Assembly: GCA_016929525.1 (NCBI GenBank) | Contig: JAFGIP010000045.1 | Coordinates: 73,152 to 137,151 of the forward strand | Source of the DNA: Bacteroidales bacterium | Lineage (GTDB): Bacteria > Bacteroidota > Bacteroidia > Bacteroidales > UBA10428 | Direction: 5' to 3' | Length of the DNA stretch: 64,000 nt | Shown here: positions 28,566-38,622 of the stretch, piece by piece | Layout: the number at the start of each line of letters is the position of its first letter | How positions within the stretch are numbered: the stretch's first letter is position 1 | Notes under the pieces: model-generated | The model's database searches: none | Seen by the model: the letters and a program-made list of their open reading frames with translations, nothing else | Told to the model about the DNA's origin: nothing | Program-made: the position numbers and the translations under genes

Positions 28566-29448
28566 ATACGTTAAGCATTATCATATTAAGAAAGATTTAT
28601 GGGATCGGTGCATAGGAGCATCCGATAATCCTTTGATATATGCCCTTTCATGGTATCTTGATATTGTATCGCCAAACTGGGATGCACTAATAATGGATAA
28701 CTATACTGCGGTGATGCCGTTAACCTGGAAAAAGAAATTTGGAATTAAGTATCTCATTCAACCATATTTCAGTCAGCAGCTGGGTGTTTTTGGTGAAAAA
28801 CAGATTCTTGCAGAAGTTGACGAATTTTTAAAGAAGATACCTTCAAAATTCATACTTATAAGAATTAACCTGAATCGCTTGAACTCATTTAATCGATCAG
28901 ATTTCAATGTTCTTGACAGAACAAATTTCGAACTTGATTTAAATGATGATTACCATAGTATACATGAAAAATTCGCCACATCAACAAAGAAAAACATTAA
29001 AGACAGCAATAAAAAGAAATTAACTGTTGTTGAAATAAATGACACTGATCTGTTCATCGATTTTTCGAAAGGTATATTAAACAAAAAAATCGCACTACCA
29101 AATGCATATTACATTACGCTGAAGAAGTTAAGTAATATTTTGAATCAAATGAATTCAGTCAGACTATTCGGCATCTATAAAGATGAAACGCTCTGTGCTT
29201 CGGTCATGATGATTAAATCGTATAAGCGCTGGATATACCAGATATCTGTAAGTAATAAAAGCGGATTAAAAAATATGGCTATGTTTTTCTTCTTAGACCG
29301 GTTTATCCAGGAACACGCAAATACTGACTTTATACTCGATTTCGAGGGATCAGATATTGAAGGCATTGCTAACTTCTATGCAAATTTTGGAGCAAGGAAG
29401 ACAACATATCCGCATATAAGAAATAGCAGAATTCCGTTTATCGGCTAA
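28558..29448 (+). CDS. GNAT/FemAB-like acyl- or aminoacyltransferase
   Basis: The 296-residue protein has the two-lobe organisation of FemAB/GNAT_6-type transferases: an N-terminal lobe with VMPLTWKKKFGIKYLIQPYF and a C-terminal lobe with FATSTKKNIKDSNKK (acceptor-binding segment seen in this family), RLFGIYKDETLCASVMMI, and DFILDFEGSDIEGIANFYANFGA near the end. There is no signal or membrane segment. Such proteins transfer acyl or aminoacyl groups to cell-wall or lipid precursors; the substrate here is unknown. The start codon lies inside the upstream deacetylase-like gene (8-base overlap). Confidence 0.75.
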   Translation: MIKYVKHYHIKKDLWDRCIGASDNPLIYALSWYLDIVSPNWDALIMDNYTAVMPLTWKKKFGIKYLIQPYFSQQLGVFGEKQILAEVDEFLKKIPSKFILIRINLNRLNSFNRSDFNVLDRTNFELDLNDDYHSIHEKFATSTKKNIKDSNKKKLTVVEINDTDLFIDFSKGILNKKIALPNAYYITLKKLSNILNQMNSVRLFGIYKDETLCASVMMIKSYKRWIYQISVSNKSGLKNMAMFFFLDRFIQEHANTDFILDFEGSDIEGIANFYANFGARKTTYPHIRNSRIPFIG

Positions 29449-29472
29449 AACTTAATCCGGCAATAAGTTTTA
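29446..29472. terminator. Bidirectional AT-rich hairpin between convergent genes
   Basis: TAAAACTTA (29446-29454) and TAAGTTTTA (29464-29472) form a perfect 9-base stem with a 9-base loop. It spans the ends of the FemAB-like gene and the convergent TSUP gene and probably serves both. Confidence 0.6.
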
Positions 29473-30225
29473 ATCTGAAAACCAAAATAATTTTATTGCT
29501 GATCCTAAAAGAGACACTATCAGTACCCATCTTACAAATTTTGGTCCCCAGCTTACGGCTACTTTCGAACCCGTCCATGCCCCAAGCATATTTCCAATCG
29601 CGAGAACCAACCCTAATTTATAGTCTACCTGCTTCTGAAGAATAAAAACAACCAATGCCAGTGGTGTATATAAAAGTATAATAAAAACTTTAATTGCATT
29701 TGCTTTTACCAGATCAAGTTTTTCATGAAGAACCAATCCGCCTAAAAGAAAGAACCCGACACCAACCTGGATAAACCCTCCGTATGCACCTATGATAAAA
29801 AAAATTACAAAACTAAGCCAGCTTAACTTTGACCCGGTTTTTCCTGCCTGAGCTTTAATCCATATATCCGGTTTGAATATTATTAGTACGAGCATAAATA
29901 ACAGTACAACCCCAATAATTGCACGTATAAGTGCTTCATTCAGTTTTACTGCAATCAATGCACCCAGCACAGCACCTAATATTGAGACTATTCCAAGTTT
30001 ATAACCAATTTTAAAATCTAATACTCCGGCCTTCTTAAAACCTGTTGTAGCTATAATATTTTGTAATATAATTGCTATGCGGTTAGTTCCATTGGCAACA
30101 TTGGCAGGAAGCCCCAGAAATATAAGCATTGGTAACGAAATTGCCGACCCCCCGCCTGCAAGTGTATTGATAAATCCGGCAGTAAAGCCAACAGCAATAA
30201 CAGCAATATATAAATACCACTCCAA
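29470..30225 (-). CDS. TSUP-family (TauE/SafE) permease
   Basis: Inner-membrane transporter of 251 residues with about eight hydrophobic helices. The family signatures GFTAGFINTLAGGGSAISLPML (first repeat, cut here to FINTLAGGGSAISLP) and GAYGGFIQVGVGFFLLGGLV (second repeat) are clear. TSUP proteins move sulfite, sulfoacetate or related organosulfur or organic anions; substrate cannot be assigned. It lies 36 bases downstream of another membrane-protein gene on the same strand. Confidence 0.9.
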   Translation of the reverse strand: MEWYLYIAVIAVGFTAGFINTLAGGGSAISLPMLIFLGLPANVANGTNRIAIILQNIIATTGFKKAGVLDFKIGYKLGIVSILGAVLGALIAVKLNEALIRAIIGVVLLFMLVLIIFKPDIWIKAQAGKTGSKLSWLSFVIFFIIGAYGGFIQVGVGFFLLGGLVLHEKLDLVKANAIKVFIILLYTPLALVVFILQKQVDYKLGLVLAIGNMLGAWTGSKVAVSWGPKFVRWVLIVSLLGSAIKLFWFSD

Positions 30226-30261
30226 TATTAAACAGATATATAGGCTTCAAAGGTAAATTTT

Positions 30262-30996
30262 TTAATTAAAGCTTCTTTTGTCAGCAGCAACTGAATAAAT
30301 ACTTCCCGCGATAACAAGCTCTCCCAAACAAAACAATATCCAGTTAAATTTTCGCGGGATATAATTATTAGCAACTTCAAGTAACTTATCATTTCCTGAG
30401 AAATGCCAGATTTCCTTTAATTCAAAATATTCAAATAAGTAAGTAGAGTAATCCCAGATAAACGACAGGAATATTATTAAAGCTCCTGCCAAAAGCAAAG
30501 TTTCTGTTAGTTTACTTAACCTGAAACCGGTAATCCGTTGCTTTTTATACAATATAAAAACTGCCAGCAAAATCATTGTTAAAGAAACCAGAACCGGTGT
30601 AATAACAGGCCCCACCCATGTAACAGGTATCAGGAAAAGAATATCCCAGGTCATCAGTGATTCCGGCCAGCCTATAACAAGATAAAGAAATACATAATAG
30701 AAAATATCCCATATCGCAAAACAGTAAATAAAATAAGAAAAACGTTCAGCCAGATCCCGCCCGGTTAAAATGCCAACAGATAAAAGCATAATAATCGTTG
30801 CCAGCTCCCTTAAAATTTCAGTAACAGCAATTTTCCCTTCAATCGGGGCAAGTGGAAAATTAAAACCTGCAGGATAGTATATAACCCTGAGATAAATTAC
30901 AACGGCACTTTCGAGAAATGCCATAGCCACACCAAATATACCAACCCATAATAGTCTCTTATGTACACTAAATGATGAACCCATATTACTTCCCAT
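30262..30996 (-). CDS. Polytopic membrane protein of unknown function
   Basis: The 244-residue protein has about six hydrophobic helices (around 12-35, 58-78, 86-110, 125-148, 164-185 and 220-240). A loop with YYPAGFNFPLAPIEGKIAVTE follows the first helix. No family is recognised. Either ATG 30996 or ATG 30984 could be the start (MGSNMGSS). It sits between the TonB-ExbBD row and the TSUP permease, 67 bases from tonB, and may be co-transcribed with the permease. Confidence 0.7.
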   Translation of the reverse strand: MGSNMGSSFSVHKRLLWVGIFGVAMAFLESAVVIYLRVIYYPAGFNFPLAPIEGKIAVTEILRELATIIMLLSVGILTGRDLAERFSYFIYCFAIWDIFYYVFLYLVIGWPESLMTWDILFLIPVTWVGPVITPVLVSLTMILLAVFILYKKQRITGFRLSKLTETLLLAGALIIFLSFIWDYSTYLFEYFELKEIWHFSGNDKLLEVANNYIPRKFNWILFCLGELVIAGSIYSVAADKRSFN

Positions 30997-31063
30997 TTTA
31001 CACTGAATAATAATTATGTTTCTCTGAAAAGTATAACGAATTAACTGAAGATTTATTCGGCTG

Positions 31064-31876
31064 CTACTTCAGCTTAAAGATATAGGTTATTGTTCCTGTC
31101 TGGTAATAGGCTGCATTTGGGTTATTATCGAAAAGACTGGCAAGTGCCGATTGTTTGGCTACATTAAGCAAATACTCATCGAGAGTTGTTGAACCTTTTA
31201 CTCCCGGTACTGCACTTACCACTTTCCCAGATCGGTCAACCTTAATCTCGACAACAACTCTGCCTTCCTTTTGGGTTTCAATATTCGGTACGGGCAGTTT
31301 TAAAGGATTTCTTCCCTGAAGACTGAATGAAACGCCATCACCGGAACTGATACCTAGCGATCTGTCTGTTGCATTTTCAGAGCCTGTAGGACTGCCCTGG
31401 TTCCCGTTGCCTTCGCTGACACCTTCGGAGTCGGTGCTGCCGGAATTTGTATTTCTGCCTCTGTACATTGCCCGGGGATCAACGGTTGGTTTTTTCTCTT
31501 CCTCTTTTTTCTCTTTTTCTTCTTCATTTGGTTTGGTTTCTGCAGGCTTTGGTTCTTCCTTTTTTGTTTCCTTCTTAACTGGTTTAGCCTCAACGGCTGC
31601 GGGAGCATCTTCGTGATCCTGTGTCATAACAGGATCATCAGCTTTTATATTATTCTCATGTTGCGACACAGGTTCCGGTTGATTGTCAGCCGGTTCTTCT
31701 GTATTTTGTCTTGGTTCAACAGTTCCTGAACCAAAATCTGAGTCACCAAAATTGATCAGTATACCCTCTTCTGCAGGTAAAGGAAGAGGTGTTCTGAAAC
31801 CAAATATGATAAACATAATCAGTATAAATACATGAAATACTACGGTCCCAATGAGTCCTTTGCTATCGAAATCCAT
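31064..31876 (-). CDS. tonB: TonB-family energy transducer
   Basis: Spans the periplasm to pass proton-motive energy from ExbB/ExbD to outer-membrane receptors such as the SusC-like protein. The 270-residue protein has one N-terminal transmembrane helix (GLIGTVVFHVFILIMFIIF), a long Pro/Glu/Lys-rich spacer (about 55-130), a Gly/Ser-rich stretch, and a C-terminal TonB domain (KEGRVVVEIKVDRSGKVVSA, then TYIFKLK). It lies 6 bases after exbD in the order exbB-exbD-tonB. Confidence 0.88.
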   Translation of the reverse strand: MDFDSKGLIGTVVFHVFILIMFIIFGFRTPLPLPAEEGILINFGDSDFGSGTVEPRQNTEEPADNQPEPVSQHENNIKADDPVMTQDHEDAPAAVEAKPVKKETKKEEPKPAETKPNEEEKEKKEEEKKPTVDPRAMYRGRNTNSGSTDSEGVSEGNGNQGSPTGSENATDRSLGISSGDGVSFSLQGRNPLKLPVPNIETQKEGRVVVEIKVDRSGKVVSAVPGVKGSTTLDEYLLNVAKQSALASLFDNNPNAAYYQTGTITYIFKLK

Positions 31877-31882
31877 AACAAT

Positions 31883-32278
31883 TTAGTTCTCCGGCTCAGT
31901 AGCCAGAATTACCTTGTATTTATTCCTGCGTGCAATGTTCATTACTTTCACAACATATTCAACAGGTACACTTCTGTCTGCATGCAAAGAAATGGTCGGT
32001 TCCACCCTGTTTTTTAATTCTTTTTGTAAAAGCGGTTCAATTTGACTTAAAGAAACCCTGCTGGTACCTAAATAATAATTCAGATCGGCAGTTATAGAAA
32101 CTGTTACCTGTGGTTTAGCTACTGTCTGGTTGCTGCTTTTTGGCAGTAACAGTTTTATTGCGTTTGGTGCAATGAGTGTCGAAGTTAGCATAAAAAATAT
32201 TAAAAGCAGGAAAACAATATCTGTCATCCCTGACATACTAAATTGTACGCTTACCTTATTTCTTGACGAAATTGCCAT
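31883..32278 (-). CDS. exbD: Biopolymer transport protein ExbD/TolR family
   Basis: The 131-residue protein has a short cytoplasmic tail, one transmembrane helix with the essential Asp in MTDIVFLLLIFFMLTS (Asp at about 20), and a periplasmic domain with INxxxxG-like ADLNYYLG and ISLHADRSVPVEYVVKVMN. The Asp is the proton-translocating residue in ExbD/TolR. It lies 12 bases after exbB and 6 before tonB. Confidence 0.95.
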   Translation of the reverse strand: MAISSRNKVSVQFSMSGMTDIVFLLLIFFMLTSTLIAPNAIKLLLPKSSNQTVAKPQVTVSITADLNYYLGTSRVSLSQIEPLLQKELKNRVEPTISLHADRSVPVEYVVKVMNIARRNKYKVILATEPEN

Positions 32279-32290
32279 GTTCCCTCCCTA

Positions 32291-32989
32291 TCATTTTGCT
32301 GGTTCGTTAAGCAGATCCATAAATTCAGTTGTAGTTCCTTCCAGTTTGAATACAACCTTTTCCACACGAGCTACCAGAACATTATAGGCAAAATAGGCAA
32401 TGATACCAACTATCAGTCCTGCAACTGTTGTAATAAGAGCTGTATAGATTCCGTTTGAAAGTAAGCCAACATCTATATTATTAGCCTGCCGGGACATATC
32501 GTAAAATGCACGCACCATACCCATCACAGTTCCCAGAAATCCTATCATGGGAGCCCCGCCTGCCACTGTTGCCAGTAATGGTAATCCCCTTTCCAACTTA
32601 TAAATTTCCAGCTTGCCAACATTTTCTATTGCAGTATTAACATCGTTCAACGGTCTGCCAATTCTGTTAATACCTTTCTCAACCATACGTGCTGCCGGAT
32701 TATGCAACGACTGACACAAAGCCAGGGCAGCATCAAATTTACTGTCGTGTATATAATCTTTAATCCGATTCATAAAATTAATATCTATCTGAGATGCACG
32801 GCGAATAGCAAAAAATCTTTCAAAGAAGATGTAAACTGCGATTACGGATAGTAATAATATTGGCAACATTATCCAGCCACCCTTTTGTGCAAGCTCGAAA
32901 AATGGCATCTTAATTTCTCCTGTCTCCTGTGCCAATACTTCTGCAGCAAGTTCATTAGCATTCGATTGTAATAAAAATAATAGTCTCAT
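32291..32989 (-). CDS. exbB: MotA/TolQ/ExbB proton channel protein
   Basis: The 232-residue inner-membrane protein has three helices: about 33-55, 125-150 and 170-195. The channel region PLLATVAGGAPMIGFLGTVMGMV is the standard ExbB/TolQ motif (quoted in part), followed by ALITTVAGLIVGIIAYFAYN. The N-terminal 25 residues look like an extra leader; the alternative ATG at 32920 (MPFFELAQKGGW) would give a shorter form. First gene of exbB-exbD-tonB. Confidence 0.94.
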   Translation of the reverse strand: MRLLFLLQSNANELAAEVLAQETGEIKMPFFELAQKGGWIMLPILLLSVIAVYIFFERFFAIRRASQIDINFMNRIKDYIHDSKFDAALALCQSLHNPAARMVEKGINRIGRPLNDVNTAIENVGKLEIYKLERGLPLLATVAGGAPMIGFLGTVMGMVRAFYDMSRQANNIDVGLLSNGIYTALITTVAGLIVGIIAYFAYNVLVARVEKVVFKLEGTTTEFMDLLNEPAK

Positions 32990-33068
32990 AGCTTAGTAAA
33001 TAATTACGCATTAAAGTTATTAAAACGCTTATTTATGTCTTTTATTTCAAATTCTAAATTATAAACAA

Positions 33069-36000
33069 TCAATGTGTTTCTGACTGTTTCTTCTTCTTTT
33101 TCTTTTTACCGGATAATACTGCCCAGTATTTATTCATGAGTTCGCCAAACGTATTGAAGTCTTCACGATAAAAAACACCAAGCCCCGATGTTACAGGTGA
33201 GTTATTATTTAAAATGTCATCATTGGTTCTTCTGAATGCGCGTATTCTAACTTTCCCACTTTTGTTAATTTTATAATCAACATCAAAATCTCCGGCAAAT
33301 TTACTGGCATTGCTGGCTTCAGCATTTGTGGTCATATCAACGCTTCCGTTTATGCTAACCCTGTCATTAAGTACCTGGGTAGATAAAGCTATTTCAACCT
33401 CATTTTCTGTTGTTGTCCCGCTTCCCGGTCTGTAGTTAACGCCAATGTCGAAATCGTTACTAATTTGCGATAGCCAGTTACTTAGCTGGTTAGACAACAA
33501 TTCACTGGCATTAACTTCAGCAATATTTGTTGAACTTGCATCGGCTATATTACCTGAGCTCTGATCTGCAAGGTAAAACCTGCTGAGAACAAGTAACGAA
33601 AGAAACTGTTTACTAACTTCTTCGTCACTTGTTATTTTACTTTCTACACGACTTTGCACCTCCTGATCGGCATAAGGTAGCTGTATATCATATTTGATAT
33701 CGGGCGATAATAATGAACCGGTCAGAAAAACCTGGCAATCTACTGTTACCCTTCCTTCATAACTTTCATCGCTATAACCAAATAAGTCTATAAGAGATGC
33801 CTTCGTTCTGTATACAGCCGTTATATCTATTTGAGCATTTAATGGATCACCCGACCAGCGTAATACACTTCCCTGCTGAATTTTCAGTTTCTTATTTATG
33901 ATGTCTTGTAAAGTGAAAAGGTAATCTCCTTTTTCAATTACATACTCACCTACCATCCTGAAAGTACCCCGGGTATCGATTGTAAGTTTCATTTCACCAT
34001 TTCCACTTGCCTTTATTATATCTCCCATTTGCGGATCGAAGATAAGCTGAACCTCAGCATCGGGTGTTACATTTAAATTGAAATCCATTTGCATACCTGT
34101 CTGGTCAACTTTAAACTCCTTCTTAATTTCCTGAACTTCCTGATCCACCGTGTCTCTTCTCACGAACTGAACAAAGTCGTATTCAGAAACTTCATCTTCC
34201 TGTGAAAGCGGAATGAAAAACCTTGTATTACGGTTTGTTTCTGCATCTATATCGAACCGGAGGCTTGACGGATGTCCTTTAATATGTATGCTTCCGGTTG
34301 TATATGCCGTACCGTAAAACTGATCATTATCAATACTTTTTGAATCAAGACAAAGCAGATTATTTGCTGATATTGCCAGATTAAGATTAATATTTTTCAG
34401 ATATTCGGTTCGTATCATTCCATTCATGGTTGCTACATTACCTTCTCTGTCTAATATATCTGCATTACTAAATATAAAATTGTTGTTGATCACGTCTATT
34501 TTAGATGTAAAATTGTAACGGGTCTTCAGGTAATTAACTGTAAAAGCATTATCCCTCAAATCCATTTTACCTGTAAGTGTTGGTTTACCTTTAAATCCGG
34601 TTAGTGTGAGGTTTCCCGATACATGTCCGCGTACATCGGTAAAAACATTTAACAAAAACGGATTGAAAACATCTGTTTTAAGTTTATTTAACCTTATACG
34701 AAAATCCATTTTACCATTAAGTGCCGGATAATAATCACCGGAAAATTTAAGTATTGCCATTCCCCCATTTTGTACTTCAGCATCAATATTTAACGATTGT
34801 CTTTTATTATTCCACAAAGATCTGACAGAGCAGCTGCCAAATTCCTCCTGATTAATATAAAGGCCGGTAATACTCAGTGCTGAAAAGAAAAGCGGTTTTT
34901 TTTTCATTCCGGTCATGAGTGCCTGACCGTTCAATAAACCTGCAAATTCGAAATCCTTTTTCCTGGTAAAAAAGTTGATGTTTGCCAGATTAAAATCCTT
35001 AAAATCAATAAATAGACTATCACCTTCAGTATCTGATAAATTGCCGTGTGCCATCAGGTACTGATAGTTTTTTTCGAGTTTAAATTCATCAACAGTAATA
35101 CGCGATGAAGATAAAAGCATTTCGCACTGATTTAAGTGCCAGACTGAATCACTTATTGTTATATCTGTTGAATCAAGGTTCAAGAAATAGTTTCTGACAG
35201 AATCCTTCTTACTCACTAGTAAAACTCCTGAAATGACACCTTTGTACAGAGTTGAATCCCAGTTTAACCACCGGGTTTTAAATGCTGCTTTGTTCTCTTT
35301 AATACTTGAATTCACTGTGAAATTTTCCAGATCTAACCGATCATTAAAGCTGAATACTCTGCTGCCAATTTCAATTTTCAGCTTTTCTTTATCCGAATTC
35401 ATATTCATGACCAAACCTTCCCATGTATTTTTCTGAACTCTGGTTTCAGGCGATTGTAAGTTCATAATTAAAAATCCCTCTTCACCAGCTGAGAAAGTCC
35501 CTTTTAGTTTAGAATTACCCGAAATAAAATAATCCGGAAAGAAGAAATCAAAAAATGGAACTGTATATTTAAATGTAATATCGAAGTTTATTTGACGAAG
35601 GGATCTGTCTTTCTCTCCAATTAAATCTGTTGAATCAATAATAGCGGGCAAATAATCTGAGAGATAAGAAATAAAATCATCCTTAATGCTTCTCAGGAAA
35701 TATTTACCGGAAATATTTGCATCCAGGATGTCAGACCGGATTATTAGTTCATTTATTTCTTCATCGTTCTGGGCTATAACATTGATGTCATATATTTGAA
35801 TTTGTTTATCGGTCTTAGAAAATAATGAATTCAATAATTTAATCTCACCATTCAGACTATCGAATGAATTTCCTTTTGCTTTGGCTTCTATAAGAAATGA
35901 AGCATGATAATTCTTATCAGAATCTGAAATATTCAGTTCATATAAATTAGCATCAATAACATTGGCATCAAAATCGTAAACGCCCTGTTTCCCGGAAAGA

Positions 36001-37553
36001 TCTACTAACCCGTTAAATTCCATACTCAGGTTTGGGTCTGAAGCCTTTAGCGATCCATTGAACTTTTTATTTGCAATTGCACCGTTAATTTCGATATTCC
36101 TGTAAGGATAGTTTCTGTATGTAAACTTATCGATCCGACCTATAACATCTGCCTGAGGTGGTTTGTCTTTAGATATCAGTCCTTTAATCTCTGCATCTAT
36201 GCTAATATCACCAACAGAGCTATTACTTTCCATTAAGTGACCGATATTAAATCCATTTGTTCTTATTAATCCTGAGAATCTAACCTGGTTTAATGTGTCG
36301 GGAGCAAATAAAACATCCGTATAAATATTTCCCAGGTTAGAGGTTAATTTACCCTGAGCAACAAAATCATTAAAAAAACCGGTAAAATTTCCTTTGTAAC
36401 TGAAACTGTTAAACTTCTTCAAGACAGATGGTATTTCGAGAGACTTATTTCCGGGGAAATTGAATGATTTTAAATCGCTCATGGTTGCAAACATCCTGTT
36501 GAGATCGAAAATAAGAAAGGTTTCATTAATATCCGGCAGTCCGTTTATATCTAAATTTCCCTGAATAAATGATGACTCACCCCATCCAATGATAAACTGA
36601 TTTCCCTTAAAATTGGAAAGTGGTCCGTTGAAACCGCCCAACAAAGTAACCGACTGAAAATTATTCCAGAATAAATCAGAAAAAAATCCAATGTCGAAGA
36701 GATTAACATTCGATTCTTTGAATTTCATGTCAAAAGTTACCTTTTCAAACAGCGCATCTGTTTGGAAATCTTTGAACTTTGAAAAATCCATGTGAATTTT
36801 TTCAGCTTCAATTTCAGTGAGTGCTGTCTGTATTGTTATATTATCAAACCAAAGATGGGTTTTGCACATATCCATTTCCCCCTCCAGATCGTTAAGCGCA
36901 AATCCGCTTTTATCAATAAAATTCAGTGACTCAACAGATAACCTTACGGTATCAGCGAATGCCATCATATCCTTTACCACAAGATTAAATTGATCGAGAT
37001 GCAGATTGGTAAAATCAATACCTTTTCTTTCTTTACCCGGCTTTTTATTCCTTAGATTAAACTGACTGTCTTTTATCCTGATCTTATTGATAAAAAACGG
37101 TTTCCTGGCTTTTAGCGGATCTCTGTTATTCTTAATGTAATCCACCAGAAACTTCAGATTTACCTTACCGGCGGTATCGACTCCAACGACCAGATATGAG
37201 TCTTCCAGTCTTAATTCTCTCAGAACGGTCTGATTTTTTCTCCGATCTGATATAATCCTGAGAAGAACCGGCATTATTACAACTGTTTTAACAGAATATA
37301 TTACGGTATCATTTTTATTGTCTGTTATTAATAAATCTTTGAAACTTACTTTATTGATATTGTTAACATATACCCCGGAAAAATTCATTTTATTTCCAAA
37401 ATTTTCCGAAACCTTGTCTAACATCCTCGAAACGGCAAAATTCTGAACCGTGGGTATCTGTAAAATACCCCATGAGATAATAGGTAATATGCTTAACACA
37501 ATTATCAGGTACGACAGATACCTCACTATTTTTTTAATAATTTTGCTCATCAT
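33069..37553 (-). CDS. tamB: TamB-like translocation and assembly module protein
   Basis: Very large (1494 residues) AsmA/TamB-type protein thought to form a hydrophobic groove linking inner and outer membranes for lipid transport or outer-membrane protein assembly. One N-terminal transmembrane helix (YLSYLIIVLSILPIISW) is followed by more than 1200 residues of repeated beta-strands and the C-terminal DUF490/TamB domain (about 1130-1470; segments QGSVLRWSGDPLNAQIDI, then LGVFYREDFNTFGEL near the end). The Lys-rich tail (KKKKKK) is typical of Bacteroidota homologues. It is divergent from tsaD, an arrangement common in the phylum. Either of two adjacent ATGs may start it. Confidence 0.92.
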   Translation of the reverse strand: MMSKIIKKIVRYLSYLIIVLSILPIISWGILQIPTVQNFAVSRMLDKVSENFGNKMNFSGVYVNNINKVSFKDLLITDNKNDTVIYSVKTVVIMPVLLRIISDRRKNQTVLRELRLEDSYLVVGVDTAGKVNLKFLVDYIKNNRDPLKARKPFFINKIRIKDSQFNLRNKKPGKERKGIDFTNLHLDQFNLVVKDMMAFADTVRLSVESLNFIDKSGFALNDLEGEMDMCKTHLWFDNITIQTALTEIEAEKIHMDFSKFKDFQTDALFEKVTFDMKFKESNVNLFDIGFFSDLFWNNFQSVTLLGGFNGPLSNFKGNQFIIGWGESSFIQGNLDINGLPDINETFLIFDLNRMFATMSDLKSFNFPGNKSLEIPSVLKKFNSFSYKGNFTGFFNDFVAQGKLTSNLGNIYTDVLFAPDTLNQVRFSGLIRTNGFNIGHLMESNSSVGDISIDAEIKGLISKDKPPQADVIGRIDKFTYRNYPYRNIEINGAIANKKFNGSLKASDPNLSMEFNGLVDLSGKQGVYDFDANVIDANLYELNISDSDKNYHASFLIEAKAKGNSFDSLNGEIKLLNSLFSKTDKQIQIYDINVIAQNDEEINELIIRSDILDANISGKYFLRSIKDDFISYLSDYLPAIIDSTDLIGEKDRSLRQINFDITFKYTVPFFDFFFPDYFISGNSKLKGTFSAGEEGFLIMNLQSPETRVQKNTWEGLVMNMNSDKEKLKIEIGSRVFSFNDRLDLENFTVNSSIKENKAAFKTRWLNWDSTLYKGVISGVLLVSKKDSVRNYFLNLDSTDITISDSVWHLNQCEMLLSSSRITVDEFKLEKNYQYLMAHGNLSDTEGDSLFIDFKDFNLANINFFTRKKDFEFAGLLNGQALMTGMKKKPLFFSALSITGLYINQEEFGSCSVRSLWNNKRQSLNIDAEVQNGGMAILKFSGDYYPALNGKMDFRIRLNKLKTDVFNPFLLNVFTDVRGHVSGNLTLTGFKGKPTLTGKMDLRDNAFTVNYLKTRYNFTSKIDVINNNFIFSNADILDREGNVATMNGMIRTEYLKNINLNLAISANNLLCLDSKSIDNDQFYGTAYTTGSIHIKGHPSSLRFDIDAETNRNTRFFIPLSQEDEVSEYDFVQFVRRDTVDQEVQEIKKEFKVDQTGMQMDFNLNVTPDAEVQLIFDPQMGDIIKASGNGEMKLTIDTRGTFRMVGEYVIEKGDYLFTLQDIINKKLKIQQGSVLRWSGDPLNAQIDITAVYRTKASLIDLFGYSDESYEGRVTVDCQVFLTGSLLSPDIKYDIQLPYADQEVQSRVESKITSDEEVSKQFLSLLVLSRFYLADQSSGNIADASSTNIAEVNASELLSNQLSNWLSQISNDFDIGVNYRPGSGTTTENEVEIALSTQVLNDRVSINGSVDMTTNAEASNASKFAGDFDVDYKINKSGKVRIRAFRRTNDDILNNNSPVTSGLGVFYREDFNTFGELMNKYWAVLSGKKKKKKKQSETH

Positions 37554-37565
37554 TTATGAATGCTA

Positions 37566-37573
37566 CAAAAATA
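37566..37573 (-). promoter_or_regulatory. -7 element upstream of tamB
   Basis: TATTTTTG on the minus strand is a perfect -7 match, 13 bases before the ATG. TTAG lies 19 bases further upstream, one mismatch from the -33 TTTG. Confidence 0.45.
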
Positions 37574-37602
37574 CATTATATCAATTGTAAAACTAATTCC
37601 CC

Positions 37603-38622
37603 ATGGACATTATTATACTAGGCATTGAATCTTCCTGCGATGATACTTCAGCGGCTATAATACGAAATGGATTTGTACTCTCAAACAGGGTTGCTAACCA
37701 GGATATTCACAAAGAATATGGGGGCGTTGTTCCGGAACTTGCATCAAGGGCGCATCAGCTGAACATAGTTCCAGTTGTCGACAGGGCAATCAGGCAATCA
37801 GGTATAAGTGTAAAAGATATAAATGCAGTAGCATTTACCAGAGGTCCCGGACTAATGGGAGCGTTGCTCGTTGGCACTTCGTTTGCCAAAGGATTTGCAC
37901 TTGCCAGACAAATACCGATCATTGATGTTAATCATCTTCATGCACATATTCTGTCGCTGTTTTTACGTACTGAAGACGAAAAAGAACCGGTACCTGACTT
38001 TCCATTTTTATGCCTGCTGGTATCCGGGGGCCACTCTCAGATTATGATTGTAAATGATTATCTGGATGCAAAAATCATCGGAAAAACTATTGACGATGCA
38101 GCGGGCGAAGCATTTGACAAATGCGCTAAAGTAATGGGGCTGCCATATCCGGGAGGTCCGCTTATAGATGAATATGCAGCATCCGGAAATCCTGCGGCTT
38201 TTGAGTTCAGTAAGCCAAAAATACCCGGACTGGATTATAGTTTCAGCGGACTTAAAACATCTTTCCTGTATTTTCTCAGAGATGAATTAAAAGGTAATCC
38301 TAATTTTATTGAAGAAAGAAAATCTGACCTTTGCGCTTCCATTCAAAAATCAATTATTAATATTCTGCTGGATAAACTAGTTATCGCATCTGAAGAGATA
38401 AAAATAAAAACGATTGCTGTTGCAGGTGGTGTGTCGGCTAACTCAGGCTTGCGGGAGGCAATACTTGAAGCAGGAAAAAGGCGGGATTGGAAGGTATTCA
38501 TTCCCCAACCAAAGTATTCAACTGATAATGCAGCAATGATTGCAATAACGGGTTATTACAAATACCTGAAACGGGAATTTGGTAATATGGCCGATGTCCC
38601 TTTCGCAAGAATTAAAGTTTAA
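37603..38622 (+). CDS. tsaD: tRNA N6-adenosine threonylcarbamoyltransferase TsaD
   Basis: Transfers the threonylcarbamoyl group to A37 of ANN-decoding tRNAs (t6A). The 339-residue protein shows the ASKHA fold: GIESSCDDTSAAII at 7-20, metal-binding HLHAH at 111-115, LLVSGGHSQIMI, DDAAGEAFDKCAKVMGLPYPGG and AVAGGVSANSGLR. Length and motifs are standard. It is the substrate-maker for MtaB, encoded elsewhere in this window. Its last 11 bases overlap the convergent alarmone-hydrolase gene. Confidence 0.98.
   Translation: MDIIILGIESSCDDTSAAIIRNGFVLSNRVANQDIHKEYGGVVPELASRAHQLNIVPVVDRAIRQSGISVKDINAVAFTRGPGLMGALLVGTSFAKGFALARQIPIIDVNHLHAHILSLFLRTEDEKEPVPDFPFLCLLVSGGHSQIMIVNDYLDAKIIGKTIDDAAGEAFDKCAKVMGLPYPGGPLIDEYAASGNPAAFEFSKPKIPGLDYSFSGLKTSFLYFLRDELKGNPNFIEERKSDLCASIQKSIINILLDKLVIASEEIKIKTIAVAGGVSANSGLREAILEAGKRRDWKVFIPQPKYSTDNAAMIAITGYYKYLKREFGNMADVPFARIKV

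Noticed and set aside
31400-31616. Overlapping Lys/Ser-rich frames in the tonB spacer region
   Set aside because: Low-complexity shadows of the Pro/Glu/Lys-rich TonB linker.
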